From: Corynebacterium endometrii
Lineage (GTDB): Bacteria > Actinomycetota > Actinomycetes > Mycobacteriales > Mycobacteriaceae
Assembly (NCBI RefSeq): GCF_004795735.1
Contig: NZ_CP039247.1
Coordinates: forward strand, 2,046,001 to 2,110,000
Direction of reading: 5' to 3'
Length of the DNA stretch: 64,000 nt
Shown: positions 1 through 8,980 of the stretch, one piece after another
Layout: every line of letters begins with the position of its first letter
Numbering within the stretch: position 1 is the first letter of the stretch
Notes under the pieces: model-generated
Database searches by the model: none
What the model was told of the DNA's origin: nothing
The model's input: the letters and a program-made list of their open reading frames with translations, nothing else
Program-made: the position numbers and the translations under genes

Positions 1-325
1 CTCAGTCCCAATGTGGCCGTACACCCTCTCAGGCCGGCTACCCGTCGACGCCTTGGTAGGCCATTACCCCACCAACAAGCTGATAGGCCGCGGGCTCATC
101 CCTAACCGAAAAAACTTTCCACCACACACACTAAAGCATGGTCCTATCCGGTATTAGACCCAGTTTCCCAAGCTTATCCCGAAGTTAGGGGCAGATCACC
201 CACGTGTTACTCACCCGTTCGCCACTCGAGTACCTCTAGCAAGCTAGAAGCCTTTCCGTTCGACTTGCATGTGTTAAGCACGCCGCCAGCGTTCGTCCTG
301 AGCCAGGATCAAACTCTCCACAAAA
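1..325 (-). rRNA. rrs: 16S ribosomal RNA, 5' part (cut by window edge)
   Basis: The complement of the universal 16S 5' primer region (AGAGTTTGATCCTGGCTCAG) lies at 298-317 on the minus strand, followed by the usual GCTGGCGGCGTGCTTAACAC segment. About 325 bases of the gene are present; the rest continues beyond position 1. The mature 5' end is placed near 325 by its distance from the primer site. The gene is transcribed leftwards, away from murA and in the same direction as murA. Confidence 0.97.
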
Positions 326-965
326 ATCTCTATAAGAAAAAGATTCAAGGCCGTGAAAAGCCCAATACCTAACAAAAAATAAAGACAAACTTATTCAACA
401 AGCTCACGCTCATTGAAAAGCTGACCAAAATTACTATTACTAAAGAAAAATCAACCAAACCCATTACCCGACGGGGTCAAAGCAGGCTTGGCCGTGCAAT
501 CGAAGATTGCAGCGATTCATCCAAGTGATAGCCGATAAACAATATTCATTATTTACAGTGACGCACATATCGAAACACGCCACCCGGCACACACCAACCA
601 ACCAGACCACACAAGCCCAGCCAGCACAAACAAACCAACCACAACACAAACCATTGCAGAAAAAATAAGTACATTGGCACACTATTGAGTTCTCAAACAT
701 CATTGCCACGCGCTCATCCACCCGCACCGCACAAGGCGCAAGCGAAACTCACACGAGCTAGAAAATTATTGTTGCCACCGCCCGTTTTCCTACCGCCACA
801 CTCCAGAGAACCTCTTCCCTGTGGGGCGCTGTCGGTCGCGCTGACTCAGATAAAGTTACACACCCACACAAACAAACACAAATCCCCACGTCAAACACGC
901 TTTTTAAAGCACTCAACATGGGGATAAAAATGAAGTTTAAACCGCTACCCGCTCTGCGCTAGTAG
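326..965 (-). promoter_or_regulatory. rrn leader and promoter region
   Basis: These 640 bases between murA and the 16S gene hold no credible protein gene. They are A/T-richer near the 16S end and contain long low-complexity stretches of CA/AC. Such regions in actinobacteria carry the rRNA promoters and the antitermination leader. On the minus strand TAACTT (858-853) could be a -10 element, and TTGACG (894-889) looks like a -35 but is too far from it. The exact promoters are therefore unresolved. The small ORFs overlapping this stretch show no ribosome binding site or recognisable domain. Confidence 0.6.
675..700 (-). promoter_or_regulatory. conserved actinobacterial rrn leader motif
   Basis: Read on the minus strand this is TGTTTGAGAACTCAATAGTG followed by TGCCAA. 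The element TTTGAGAACTCAATAGTGTG is found in the leader of many actinobacterial rRNA operons, where it is associated with antitermination and RNA processing. It lies about 350 nt upstream of the 16S 5' end, which is where such leaders place it. Confidence 0.75.
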
Positions 966-2252
966 CTAGTAGAGAGTTTCCTCCCGATGACGCTCCACGC
1001 GAGCACCCAGAGCATTCAGCTTCTCCACAAAAGCCGGATAACCACGGTCGATATGGAAAACGTCATGAACGGTGGTGGTCTCATCAGCGCACAAGGCCGC
1101 AAGCACCAGGCCGGCGCCGGCACGGATATCGGAGCTCCAGACGTGCGTGGAAGACAGGCTCTCCTGACCGCGAATGACCACGTGGTGGCCATCGACCTGC
1201 GCGTCGGCGCCCAGGCGCAGCAGTTCGTCGACGAAACGGAACCGCGATTCAAAGACGTTTTCGGTGATGATTGAGGTGCCTTCGGCTACCACGGACAGGC
1301 CGATGGCCATCGGCTGCAGGTCCGTTGGGAATCCCGGGAAAGGAAGGGTCTGGTAATCCACCGCCTTAGCGCGGCGGTCCATGCGCACGCGGAATCCATG
1401 CTCATAGGTCTCAACCTGCGCGCCCGCTGACTTGAGCTTCTCCAGCGGCAGGTGCAGGTGGCGCGGCGCGATTCCCGTGACGGTGATATCACCCTGGGTC
1501 ATCACGGCGGCATACGCCCATGTGCCAGCCACGATGCGGTCACCGATAACCTCATGCTGGGTTGGCTTGAGCTTGTCCACGCCCTCGATGGTGATGGTGG
1601 ACGTGCCCGCGCCCTCAATCTTCGCCCCCATCGAGACCAGCATGTCGCAAAGGTCAACAATCTCGGGTTCGCGCGCGGCGTTATCCAGCACCGTGGTTCC
1701 TTCGGCGAGGACGGCGGCGGTGAGGATGTTTTCCGTGGCGCCCACGGACGGGAAATCCAGCTTGATGCGGGCGCCGTGCAGACTTTCGGCCTCGGCGACC
1801 ACCGCACCGTGCTCGATGTAGGTGCGTGCGCCCATCTTTTCCAGACCGGATTGATGCATGTCTAGGGGGCGGTTACCAATGGCGTCACCGCCGGGCAGCG
1901 CAACCTTGGCGCGGCCGCAACGGGCGGTCAACGGGCCCAGGACGCAGACGGACGCACGGAATTGGCGGACGGCGTCGAAGTCGGCGTCGGACCGCAACTG
2001 CGCAGGGGTGTCAATGGTGACCGTATCCCCCTGGTAGTCAACCTCGCACCCAAGCCCCTCAAGCACCTTCTTCATGAAAGGAACATCCAGGATGTCCGGG
2101 CAATTGGTCAGGGTGGTGGTGCCCTCCGCGAGAAGGGCCGCCCCCATGAGCTTTAGGACAGAATTCTTGGCGCCATCAACCTTGACAGTGCCCTGCAAGC
2201 GGGCGCCTCCAGCGACAGTAAAGTAGTCTTTCACCCCCACCACGTTACCCAT
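966..2252 (-). CDS. murA: UDP-N-acetylglucosamine 1-carboxyvinyltransferase
   Basis: MurA transfers enolpyruvate from PEP to UDP-GlcNAc, the first committed step of peptidoglycan synthesis in the cytoplasm. The product (428 aa) shows the KVDGAKN motif near residue 24, family-wide [11 protein letters not shown] at 119-129 and the tandem inside-out barrel layout. The residue that is Cys115 in E. coli (GGCTIGARP) is Asp123 here (GGDAIG), the substitution known in mycobacteria to give fosfomycin insensitivity. The start is uncertain: ATG at 2252 has no clear ribosome site, while GTG at 2234 (giving [10 protein letters not shown]) fits the family N-terminus better. It lies directly upstream of the rRNA operon in the same direction. 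Confidence 0.95.
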   Translation of the reverse strand: MGNVVGVKDYFTVAGGARLQGTVKVDGAKNSVLKLMGAALLAEGTTTLTNCPDILDVPFMKKVLEGLGCEVDYQGDTVTIDTPAQLRSDADFDAVRQFRASVCVLGPLTARCGRAKVALPGGDAIGNRPLDMHQSGLEKMGARTYIEHGAVVAEAESLHGARIKLDFPSVGATENILTAAVLAEGTTVLDNAAREPEIVDLCDMLVSMGAKIEGAGTSTITIEGVDKLKPTQHEVIGDRIVAGTWAYAAVMTQGDITVTGIAPRHLHLPLEKLKSAGAQVETYEHGFRVRMDRRAKAVDYQTLPFPGFPTDLQPMAIGLSVVAEGTSIITENVFESRFRFVDELLRLGADAQVDGHHVVIRGQESLSSTHVWSSDIRAGAGLVLAALCADETTTVHDVFHIDRGYPAFVEKLNALGARVERHREETLY

Positions 2253-2298
2253 CTAGGCGCGCACACTCACACCGGAGTTGAATCCGGCTTAAATCGCG

Positions 2299-3138
2299 TC
2301 ACGGCAGTGCGCCGATGCGGCGAGCCGCATTGACCGCTTCGTAGCGGGTATGGGCGCCAAGTTTGCGCATCACGGAACGCAGATAAGACTTGACGGTCTC
2401 CGCACCGATACCCATCTCTTCCGCTGCCTCCACGTTGGTATGGCCCAGCGCCACGCACGATAGAACATCGAGCTCACGGGCGGACAGCTTCGTGGACTGC
2501 TTGACGCGAACCGGGGAGACCATCTGATCGCACAGGGATTCAAGCTCCTTGCGCAGATCCTCATCTTCCACGCGGTTTGCCAGCATCCGCAGCTTGGAGT
2601 GGGTGGAACGCACCTGCTCCCACTCCGCACCATTCATCGCGTGGCCGCCGCGAGCGCCGGCCTTGCCGCCATCCGCCCGACGCAGCGCCGAGTTAACCGC
2701 CAAGTCCTGTTCCAGGCTGCGGGCGGTCATGGTGACCTCCTCGATGACCTTGTCCCCGAGGCGGACCGGAGAATGCACGCCCACGTAGAGCACACCGCGG
2801 ATCTCACGCTGGACAATGACCGGAACAGCCACGATGGAATGCAGGCCCTCATCCTGAATGACGCGGTCATTCTCGTGCGAAATGGTATTGGCGCGAGCGT
2901 AGTCAGAAACGCCCACCGCACGACGCGTAGCGATAACGCGGCCGCCAACGCCCACGCCCGCGTCAATAACTAAGTTCTGGAGCGCCGGGGTGCGCAAGCC
3001 AATCCACTGGGTAATCTGCAGACGGTTATCCGAAAGCAGAGTGGCATACATGGTGACCGGGATACCGGTGGCGGTTTTTAGGGAAGACAGTGCTGCGCGC
3101 ACGGCTTCATCGTCATCCTTAATGCGGTGTGAGTCCAT
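2299..3138 (-). CDS. ramA: LuxR-type transcriptional regulator of acetate/carbon metabolism, RamA
   Basis: The 279-aa protein has an N-terminal GAF-like sensor region (about 15-155) and a C-terminal LuxR helix-turn-helix (about 215-275: LSARELDVLSCVALGHTNVE, then ETVKSYLRSVMRKLGA). In C. glutamicum RamA controls acetate activation, the glyoxylate cycle, cell-wall and sugar-uptake genes, and its gene sits next to cysK exactly as here. The start is supported by AGGAGA about 7 nt upstream of the ATG. Its upstream region contains several runs of four to five G or C, the kind of sequence RamA binds, so autoregulation is likely. The identity rests on sequence plus synteny. Confidence 0.9.
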   Translation of the reverse strand: MDSHRIKDDDEAVRAALSSLKTATGIPVTMYATLLSDNRLQITQWIGLRTPALQNLVIDAGVGVGGRVIATRRAVGVSDYARANTISHENDRVIQDEGLHSIVAVPVIVQREIRGVLYVGVHSPVRLGDKVIEEVTMTARSLEQDLAVNSALRRADGGKAGARGGHAMNGAEWEQVRSTHSKLRMLANRVEDEDLRKELESLCDQMVSPVRVKQSTKLSARELDVLSCVALGHTNVEAAEEMGIGAETVKSYLRSVMRKLGAHTRYEAVNAARRIGALP

Positions 3139-3525
3139 GACGTTCTCCTATTCGGGGGTACCCAAGCAGGTGTACCCTTCCCCACCCTCATCGACGGCGG
3201 GGATTCAACACTTTTCCCGCAACTATAGCGGCATACGGGGGTAATCCTAAACCCCCGCACGCGTAAAACTCCAAATCGTGCTACCGAACGGAACGAAATC
3301 CGGAACACCGCACGAGGCTCGCCGACTTCCAACCCAGATGATTGACAGTAAACATTTAACTTCGCCATGTAACGACCGCTGACCAGCGCTGAATAAAATT
3401 CTGTCTATTCTTTGCGAACTGAGCTGTCTATATTGCTAGTGTAGGGTTGTCTAAATGTGACGGCCAGTTCCCCATCTGCAAGGGGAATGGCCCTAAATAA
3501 TCATCGTTAGAAGGAGCCCTAAAAC
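3139..3525. promoter_or_regulatory. divergent ramA / cysK control region
   Basis: This 387-bp stretch has no gene. The ramA-proximal half contains several G/C runs (GGGGG near 3154, CCCC near 3181, GGGG near 3200, GGGGG near 3237, CCCCC near 3253), candidate RamA contacts. The cysK-proximal half contains three phased TGTCTA hexamers (separate entry) and a possible -10, TAGTGT, at 3437-3442. The cysK ribosome site is AAGGAG at about 3511. Confidence 0.55.
3402..3453 (+). repeat. three TGTCTA direct repeats, 23-bp period, upstream of cysK
   Basis: TGTCTA occurs at 3402-3407, 3425-3430 and 3448-3453, each start exactly 23 bp after the previous one. GTCTA is a half-site of the C. glutamicum McbR operator (TAGAC-N6-GTCTA), but here the copies are direct repeats and not inverted, so the binder may be another sulfur regulator such as CysR. 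The site surrounds the presumed cysK promoter. Confidence 0.5.
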
Positions 3526-4461
3526 ATGGCTACGTACAACAACATTCTTGATACCATCGGCGGCACCCCATTGGTCCGCCTCAACTCCCTCACCGAGGGC
3601 CTGGATGCAAACATCCTGGTCAAGGTCGAGTCCTTCAACCCGGCTAACTCCGTTAAGGACCGTATTGGCAAGGCCATCATCGAGGCCGCGGTAGAGTCCG
3701 GTGAGCTCAAGCCGGGCGGCACCATCGTTGAGGCAACCTCCGGCAACACCGGTATTGCGTTGGCCTTCGCCGGCGCGGCCCTAGGCTACAACGTTATCTT
3801 GACCATGCCTGAGACCATGTCTAACGAGCGCAAGGTACTGCTCCGCGCCTACGGTGCAGAGATCGTCCTAACCCCAGGTTCCGCCGGCATGCAGGGCGCG
3901 GTTGATAAGGCCAATGAAATCCTGGCTAATACCGAGAACGCAATCATGGCTTCCCAGTTCGCCAACAAGGCTAACCCGGAGATTCACTACAAGACCACGG
4001 GTCCTGAGATCTGGGATGACGCTGAGGGCCAGGTTGACGCGTTCGTCGCCGGCATCGGCACCGGCGGCACCATTAGCGGCGTTGGCCGTTACCTGCGCGA
4101 GAAGAACCCGGACGTAAAGCTCATCGGCGTGGAGCCCGCGGATTCCCCACTGCTGACCGAGGGCAAGGCTGGCCCACACAAGATTCAGGGCATCGGCGCC
4201 AACTTCGTCCCCGAGGTACTGGACCGCGGGCTTTTGACCGAGGTTCTCACCGCTACCAGCGAGGAATCCATCGAGACCTCCCGCAAGTTGGCTACCGACG
4301 AAGGCCTGCTCGTCGGCATCTCCGCTGGCGCTAACGTATCCGCGGCGCTGAAGCTTGCGGCCCGGGAGGAGTACAAGGGCAAGACCATCGTCGTAGTCCT
4401 CCCAGACTTCGGCGAGCGCTACATCTCCACCGTCCTGTACGACGATATCCGCGAGGCCTAG
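3526..4461 (+). CDS. cysK: cysteine synthase A (O-acetylserine sulfhydrylase)
   Basis: CysK makes L-cysteine from O-acetylserine and sulfide with PLP. The 311-aa length is typical. The PLP lysine is K44 in NSVKDRIG, the substrate loop TSGNTG is at 71-76 and the phosphate-binding GTGGTISG lies near residue 180. The ATG has AAGGAG about 10 nt upstream. cysE follows 101 bp downstream, so the pair supplies the two steps from serine to cysteine. A weak hairpin (ACGCCC...GGGCGT, about 4489-4514) may end the transcript. Confidence 0.97.
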   Translation: MATYNNILDTIGGTPLVRLNSLTEGLDANILVKVESFNPANSVKDRIGKAIIEAAVESGELKPGGTIVEATSGNTGIALAFAGAALGYNVILTMPETMSNERKVLLRAYGAEIVLTPGSAGMQGAVDKANEILANTENAIMASQFANKANPEIHYKTTGPEIWDDAEGQVDAFVAGIGTGGTISGVGRYLREKNPDVKLIGVEPADSPLLTEGKAGPHKIQGIGANFVPEVLDRGLLTEVLTATSEESIETSRKLATDEGLLVGISAGANVSAALKLAAREEYKGKTIVVVLPDFGERYISTVLYDDIREA

Positions 4462-4527
4462 ACCCCTACCGTTTGACGCCTGCCAGTTACGCCCAGCGCG
4501 CGGCTGGTGGGCGTTATCCATATCTAT

Positions 4528-4546
4528 GCCCGTTTATGAAACGGGC
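4528..4546. promoter_or_regulatory. palindrome in front of the cysE -10 element
   Basis: GCCCGTTT-ATG-AAACGGGC is a perfect 8-bp inverted repeat. It is immediately followed by TAGGAT (4549-4554), a good -10 hexamer whose expected start point (about 4561) is only two bases before the cysE ATG. The palindrome therefore occupies the promoter spacer and looks like an operator, although it could alternatively be a terminator hairpin of cysK without a T tract. Confidence 0.45.
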
Positions 4547-4562
4547 GCTAGGATAGACGCTT

Positions 4563-5135
4563 ATGAGTTTCGTCAGCATCATAAAGACGATCCGCGAGGA
4601 TCTGGCCAACGCCCGGGAACACGACCCTGCCGCCCGTGGCGACGTGGAAAATGCCGTGGTTTATTCCGGCCTGCACGCTATCTGGTCACATCGCGTGGCG
4701 CACAAGCTCTGGAAGAAGGGGCTGAAAGGTCCCGCTCGCATCCTTGCGCAAGCGACCCGCTTCTTCACCGGCATTGAGATTCACCCCGGCGCCACCATTG
4801 GCCGCCGGTTCTTCATCGACCACGGCATGGGCATTGTCATCGGTGAGACCGCCGAGATTGGCGACGGAGTGATGCTCTACCACGGCGTCACCCTGGGCGG
4901 TCAGGTGCTGACCCAAACAAAACGCCACCCCACCCTTAGGGACAACGTGACCGTGGGCGCCGGCGCCAAAGTACTTGGCCCCATCATCATCGGCGAGGGC
5001 TCCGCGATTGGGGCCAATGCGGTGGTCACCAAGGAAGTACCTGCCAACCACATTGCCACGGGCATTCCGGCAACCAACCGCCCCCGCAAGCCAGATGAAT
5101 GCATCAAGCTGGTTGACCCCGATTACTACATCTAG
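4563..5135 (+). CDS. cysE: serine O-acetyltransferase
   Basis: CysE acetylates L-serine with acetyl-CoA to give the CysK substrate. The 190-aa protein is the short actinobacterial form: a helical N-terminal part (about 1-65) and a left-handed beta-helix of hexapeptide repeats (about 75-165) including [16 protein letters not shown] and YHGVTLGG. The catalytic His is in that HGVTLGG segment. A -10 element 9 nt before the ATG and the lack of a clear ribosome site suggest a nearly leaderless mRNA. A strong hairpin follows the gene. Confidence 0.95.
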   Translation: MSFVSIIKTIREDLANAREHDPAARGDVENAVVYSGLHAIWSHRVAHKLWKKGLKGPARILAQATRFFTGIEIHPGATIGRRFFIDHGMGIVIGETAEIGDGVMLYHGVTLGGQVLTQTKRHPTLRDNVTVGAGAKVLGPIIIGEGSAIGANAVVTKEVPANHIATGIPATNRPRKPDECIKLVDPDYYI

Positions 5136-5165
5136 GTAGCCCACACCGGCGGCGTGACAAACACC

Positions 5166-5208
5166 AGCGCGGCCCTAGGACAGCCTCAGTTGCTCCTAGG
5201 GCCGCGCT
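5166..5208. terminator. bidirectional hairpin terminator after cysE
   Basis: A perfect 15-bp inverted repeat (AGCGCGGCCCTAGGA at 5166-5180 and its complement at 5194-5208) encloses a 13-nt loop. It lies between the convergent cysE and GNAT genes and can serve both strands. The T tract is short (CGTTTT at about 5214). Confidence 0.75.
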
Positions 5209-5243
5209 GCGTGCGTTTTGCTGGCGATACGGTTAGCGCTCGC

Positions 5244-5549
5244 CTATTTTACAAGCGTCGCGTATTCAGGATTCTTCTCGATGAACGCCGCCACGGCGGA
5301 ACACGATGGCTTAATAGGCGTATTGAGCTGCCTGCTTGCATCGAGCGCCCCCTTGATCAGCGGCGCGCTGAGACCGCGGCCGCGAAACTCAGGGTAAATC
5401 ACCGTGTGGTTGAATTCGCGGTAGCTATCCGTGTCTACGTATTCGGCTACTCCGGCCTCTTGGCCACCCACCGTGAGTACGTACCGGGATTTATCCGCCT
5501 GATGGGCGACGGAGATCTCTTCATTTGCACCTGCGTTATTTCCAGTCAT
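5244..5549 (-). CDS. small GNAT-like N-acetyltransferase (YidJ-type)
   Basis: The roughly 101-aa product has the compact Gcn5-related fold of the N-acetyltransferase_2 (DUF4287/YidJ-like) group: the acetyl-CoA loop is in YPEFRGRGLSAPLIKGALD, and NHTVIYPE precedes it on the beta strand. The substrate is unknown. Its place after cysE is conserved with C. glutamicum as far as I recall. The start may be ATG 5549 or the in-frame GTG at 5570; neither has a strong ribosome site. It converges on cysE across a shared terminator. Confidence 0.8.
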   Translation of the reverse strand: MTGNNAGANEEISVAHQADKSRYVLTVGGQEAGVAEYVDTDSYREFNHTVIYPEFRGRGLSAPLIKGALDASRQLNTPIKPSCSAVAAFIEKNPEYATLVK

Positions 5550-5596
5550 ACGGCGTAATCTACCCGCCACCGGCCGGGGGCGGCGCCAAAACCAAA

Positions 5597-5622
5597 AAAG
5601 CTCCTTCCGAAGAAGGAGCTTT
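5597..5622 (-). terminator. terminator of the tRNA-Asp/tRNA-Phe transcript
   Basis: An 11-bp perfect stem (AAAGCTCCTTC / GAAGGAGCTTT) with a CGAA loop directly follows the 3' end of tRNA-Phe on the minus strand and runs into TTTTTGGTTTTGG, a good T-rich tail. Confidence 0.85.
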
Positions 5623-5626
5623 AATG

Positions 5627-5699
5627 TGGCCAGAGCCAGGATCGAACTGGCGACCCCACACTTTTCAGGCGTGTGCTCTACCGACTGAGCTATCTGGCC
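5627..5699 (-). tRNA. tRNA-Phe (GAA)
   Basis: The minus-strand sequence folds as a cloverleaf: acceptor GGCCAGA pairs with TCTGGCC, the D arm is GCTCAGTCGGTAGAGC, the anticodon loop CTGAAAA gives GAA, and the T arm contains GTTCGATCC. The discriminator is A and CCA is not encoded. Confidence 0.96.
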
Positions 5700-5728
5700 T
5701 CAGACCACCTAACAAGAGGTAATCCTGG

Positions 5729-5802
5729 CGACCCTGACGGGACTTGAACCCGCGACCTCCGCCGTGACAGGGCGGCGCGCTAACCAACTGCGCCACAGGG
5801 CC
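5729..5802 (-). tRNA. tRNA-Asp (GTC), copy 1
   Basis: The minus-strand gene begins GGCCCTGTGGCGCAG and has anticodon loop CTGTCAC (GTC) and T loop GTTCGAGTC. It is identical over its whole length to the tRNA-Asp at 13945-14018. It precedes tRNA-Phe in a two-gene transcript. The candidate promoter on the minus strand is TTGCGA (5858-5853), 16 nt, TACTAT (5836-5831). Confidence 0.96.
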
Positions 5803-6137
5803 TTATTAATTTGTCGTGCGCTTGGCACGGATAGTAACTCTACACACCACCATCGCAATGCCACAAATCAGCACTTCACACCCCCATTTTGGGCGTCTTT
5901 AAGACCCCCTGCCGCCGCTAGTGCGCAACGAGCGCAGGCCCTTGGTTCAGCCCCTCACAGGCAAAAGCCACTTCCCCTACCCCACCTCCAGTGATTCGCG
6001 TTACGCCGTGGACGCGGTGTGAAGCCAGCCCTAATTGTTTGGGGATGTGCGTGTAACATTAAGCGGAGTGAGCGGGGCATGCCCGTTTCCCAACACTCGG
6101 ATCGTTCGGCACGTACCTGCCGATGTAAGGAAAACTC
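5803..6137. promoter_or_regulatory. tRNA-Asp / musK divergent promoter region
   Basis: There is no gene in these 335 bp. The minus-strand tRNA promoter (-35 at 5858-5853, -10 at 5836-5831) is at the left. On the plus strand TAACAT (6054-6059) is a possible -10 for musK, and TTGGGGATG just before it resembles a RamA contact. The musK ribosome site is AAGGA at about 6127. Confidence 0.5.
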
Positions 6138-7280
<1,143 letters not shown>

Positions 7281-7344
7281 GGTTTTCGCCCCTCGGGCAG
7301 TGCCCTAAGTGACCTAAAAGCAGTATGCGCAAGGAAGTTCGGCC

Positions 7345-8592
7345 ATGTCGGAATCGATGAACATCTCTTCGTCGACGTACGCCTCGGAGCTGATTCCGCT
7401 GCCATGGGACACCCCGCTGGAGCAGTGGCCCGATGATCTCATCGAGGCCCTCCCACGGGGTATTTCCCGTCACGTGGTCCGCTTCATCGGCCTGCAACGC
7501 GGAATCGTGGCGGTCAAGGAAATCGGCGTGCGCGTCGCCCACCATGAGTTCCGCATGCTGCGGGAATTGCAGCGGCTGGGCGCGCCCTCCGTCACCCCGG
7601 TGGCGGTTATCACTGGCCGTGTGCCCACCGAAGAAGAAGACGGCGAACTCACCGCCGCCCTAGTCACCGAGCACCTGGAGTTCTCCCTGCCCTATCGGGA
7701 AATTTTTTCCCAGGATATCCAGATGGATGTGGCCGGCAAGCTCATGCAGTCGCTGGCGGTGTTGATGGTTCGCCTGCACCTGCTGAACTTCTATTGGGGA
7801 GACGTATCCCTGTCCAATACGCTCTTTCGCCGCGACGCGGATACCTTTTCGGCGTATTTGGTCGACGCCGAAACTGGCGAGATTCAGCCCACCTTGTCAC
7901 GCTCGCGCCGGCTGCACGACCTTGAGATCGCCCGGGTAAATATCATCGGCGAAATGATGGACCTGCAGGGCGGCGGCATCATGGACGCCGACGTAGACGT
8001 CATCGCCCTGGGTAACCAGTTAGAACGCAACTACCTTGAGCTCTGGGATGAGCTCACCGCGGAGCAATCCGTAGATGAATGCGAATATTGGCGCGTGAGC
8101 GAACGCATCAATCGCCTGGGAGAATTGGGCTTTGACGTGGGCGAACTATCCGTCGTCAAGGACTCAGCCCGGCGAAAGGTAAACATCCGTCCGGCGGTCG
8201 TCGACGCCGGTCACAACCACCGCCAGCTGCTTCGCCTGACCGGACTAGAGGTGGAAGAGGGCCAGGCCCGCCGCCTGCTCAATTCGATTAGGACCTACGC
8301 GGCGGTCTCGCCATCACCGCAGGGCTACGGCCGCGACGCCGAGGACCTATCCGCGGTGGCCTATCGCTGGATGATTGAAGAATACGAACCGACAATCGCG
8401 GCCATCCCCGACGAACTCAAGGGAAAGCTGGAGCCGGCCCAGATCTTCCACGAGATACTGGACCACAAGTGGTTCCTTTCAGAGGCAGCCCAAGACTACG
8501 TTGGCCTTCGCGAGGCCGCGGAATCATACTTCGGCACCGTGCTGCCCCACCACCGCGACGAAGCGCGGTTGTTTGGCCCCGGTACGCCGTGA
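7345..8592 (+). CDS. DUF4032 protein with kinase-like catalytic residues
   Basis: I recognise the N-terminal part as the DUF4032/lipopolysaccharide-kinase-like family; no substrate is known. Visible protein-kinase-like landmarks are VAVKEI with K58, a conserved HEF glutamate at E68, the catalytic-loop analogue FYWGDVSLSNTLF with D153 and N158, and the DFG-like LVDAETGE with D174. Residues about 240-415 form a separate C-terminal region. No signal peptide or membrane segment is seen. It lies 64 nt after musK (ribosome site AAGGAAG) and before musE, so it is probably co-transcribed with the ATPase gene. A role in phosphorylating a sugar or regulating the transporter is only inference. Confidence 0.8.
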   Translation: MSESMNISSSTYASELIPLPWDTPLEQWPDDLIEALPRGISRHVVRFIGLQRGIVAVKEIGVRVAHHEFRMLRELQRLGAPSVTPVAVITGRVPTEEEDGELTAALVTEHLEFSLPYREIFSQDIQMDVAGKLMQSLAVLMVRLHLLNFYWGDVSLSNTLFRRDADTFSAYLVDAETGEIQPTLSRSRRLHDLEIARVNIIGEMMDLQGGGIMDADVDVIALGNQLERNYLELWDELTAEQSVDECEYWRVSERINRLGELGFDVGELSVVKDSARRKVNIRPAVVDAGHNHRQLLRLTGLEVEEGQARRLLNSIRTYAAVSPSPQGYGRDAEDLSAVAYRWMIEEYEPTIAAIPDELKGKLEPAQIFHEILDHKWFLSEAAQDYVGLREAAESYFGTVLPHHRDEARLFGPGTP

Positions 8593-8980
8593 GCAGCATC
8601 CGCCGATCCCCAACCATCAGGCCGGCGCGAATCCTCGATTGAATAAAAACACAATCCCAACGTTTACCTGTCACTCCAGTCCCAATTTCCACTGAAGCGT
8701 TCGTAGTTGATACCCACCTACCCCTGTTTGAGGGGCTGGAATCACGGGTTTGCCGGTTGATCGGAGACAATAGGGGTTATACCGGTTACCTATGGCAAAC
8801 GTTGTGACGCAGGGCATAACCTCGGCGGCGATGAACAAGCCATAGTTAACAGGGGTACACCGCTGTCTTTTGGTTTTGCCCATGACAGATTTCTTAATGT
8901 CAGTTGCCTCGACCCGCTGGTTGTAGCGTCGTAACGCAGGTCAGCCACTAGGGTCGGCCAACCAGAAAGAAGAGGAAACG
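8593..8980 (+). promoter_or_regulatory. musE upstream control region
   Basis: This 388-bp gap has no gene. It contains CCCCT-GTTTG-AGGGG (8721-8735), AGGGG at 8772 and CAGGGG at 8851, candidate RamA contacts. Two AACGTT palindromes (8659-8664 and 8798-8803, the second in GCAAACGTTGTG) resemble LacI-family operator cores, and TGTGACGCAGGGCATA at 8803 resembles a degenerate GlxR/CRP site. A possible -10 is TAGCGT (8924-8929). The ribosome site GAAGAGGAAA precedes the musE ATG. Confidence 0.45.

Noticed and set aside
464..927. Small open frames inside the rrn leader
   Set aside because: They lie in a region that is conserved as rRNA leader, have low-complexity composition and lack start signals.
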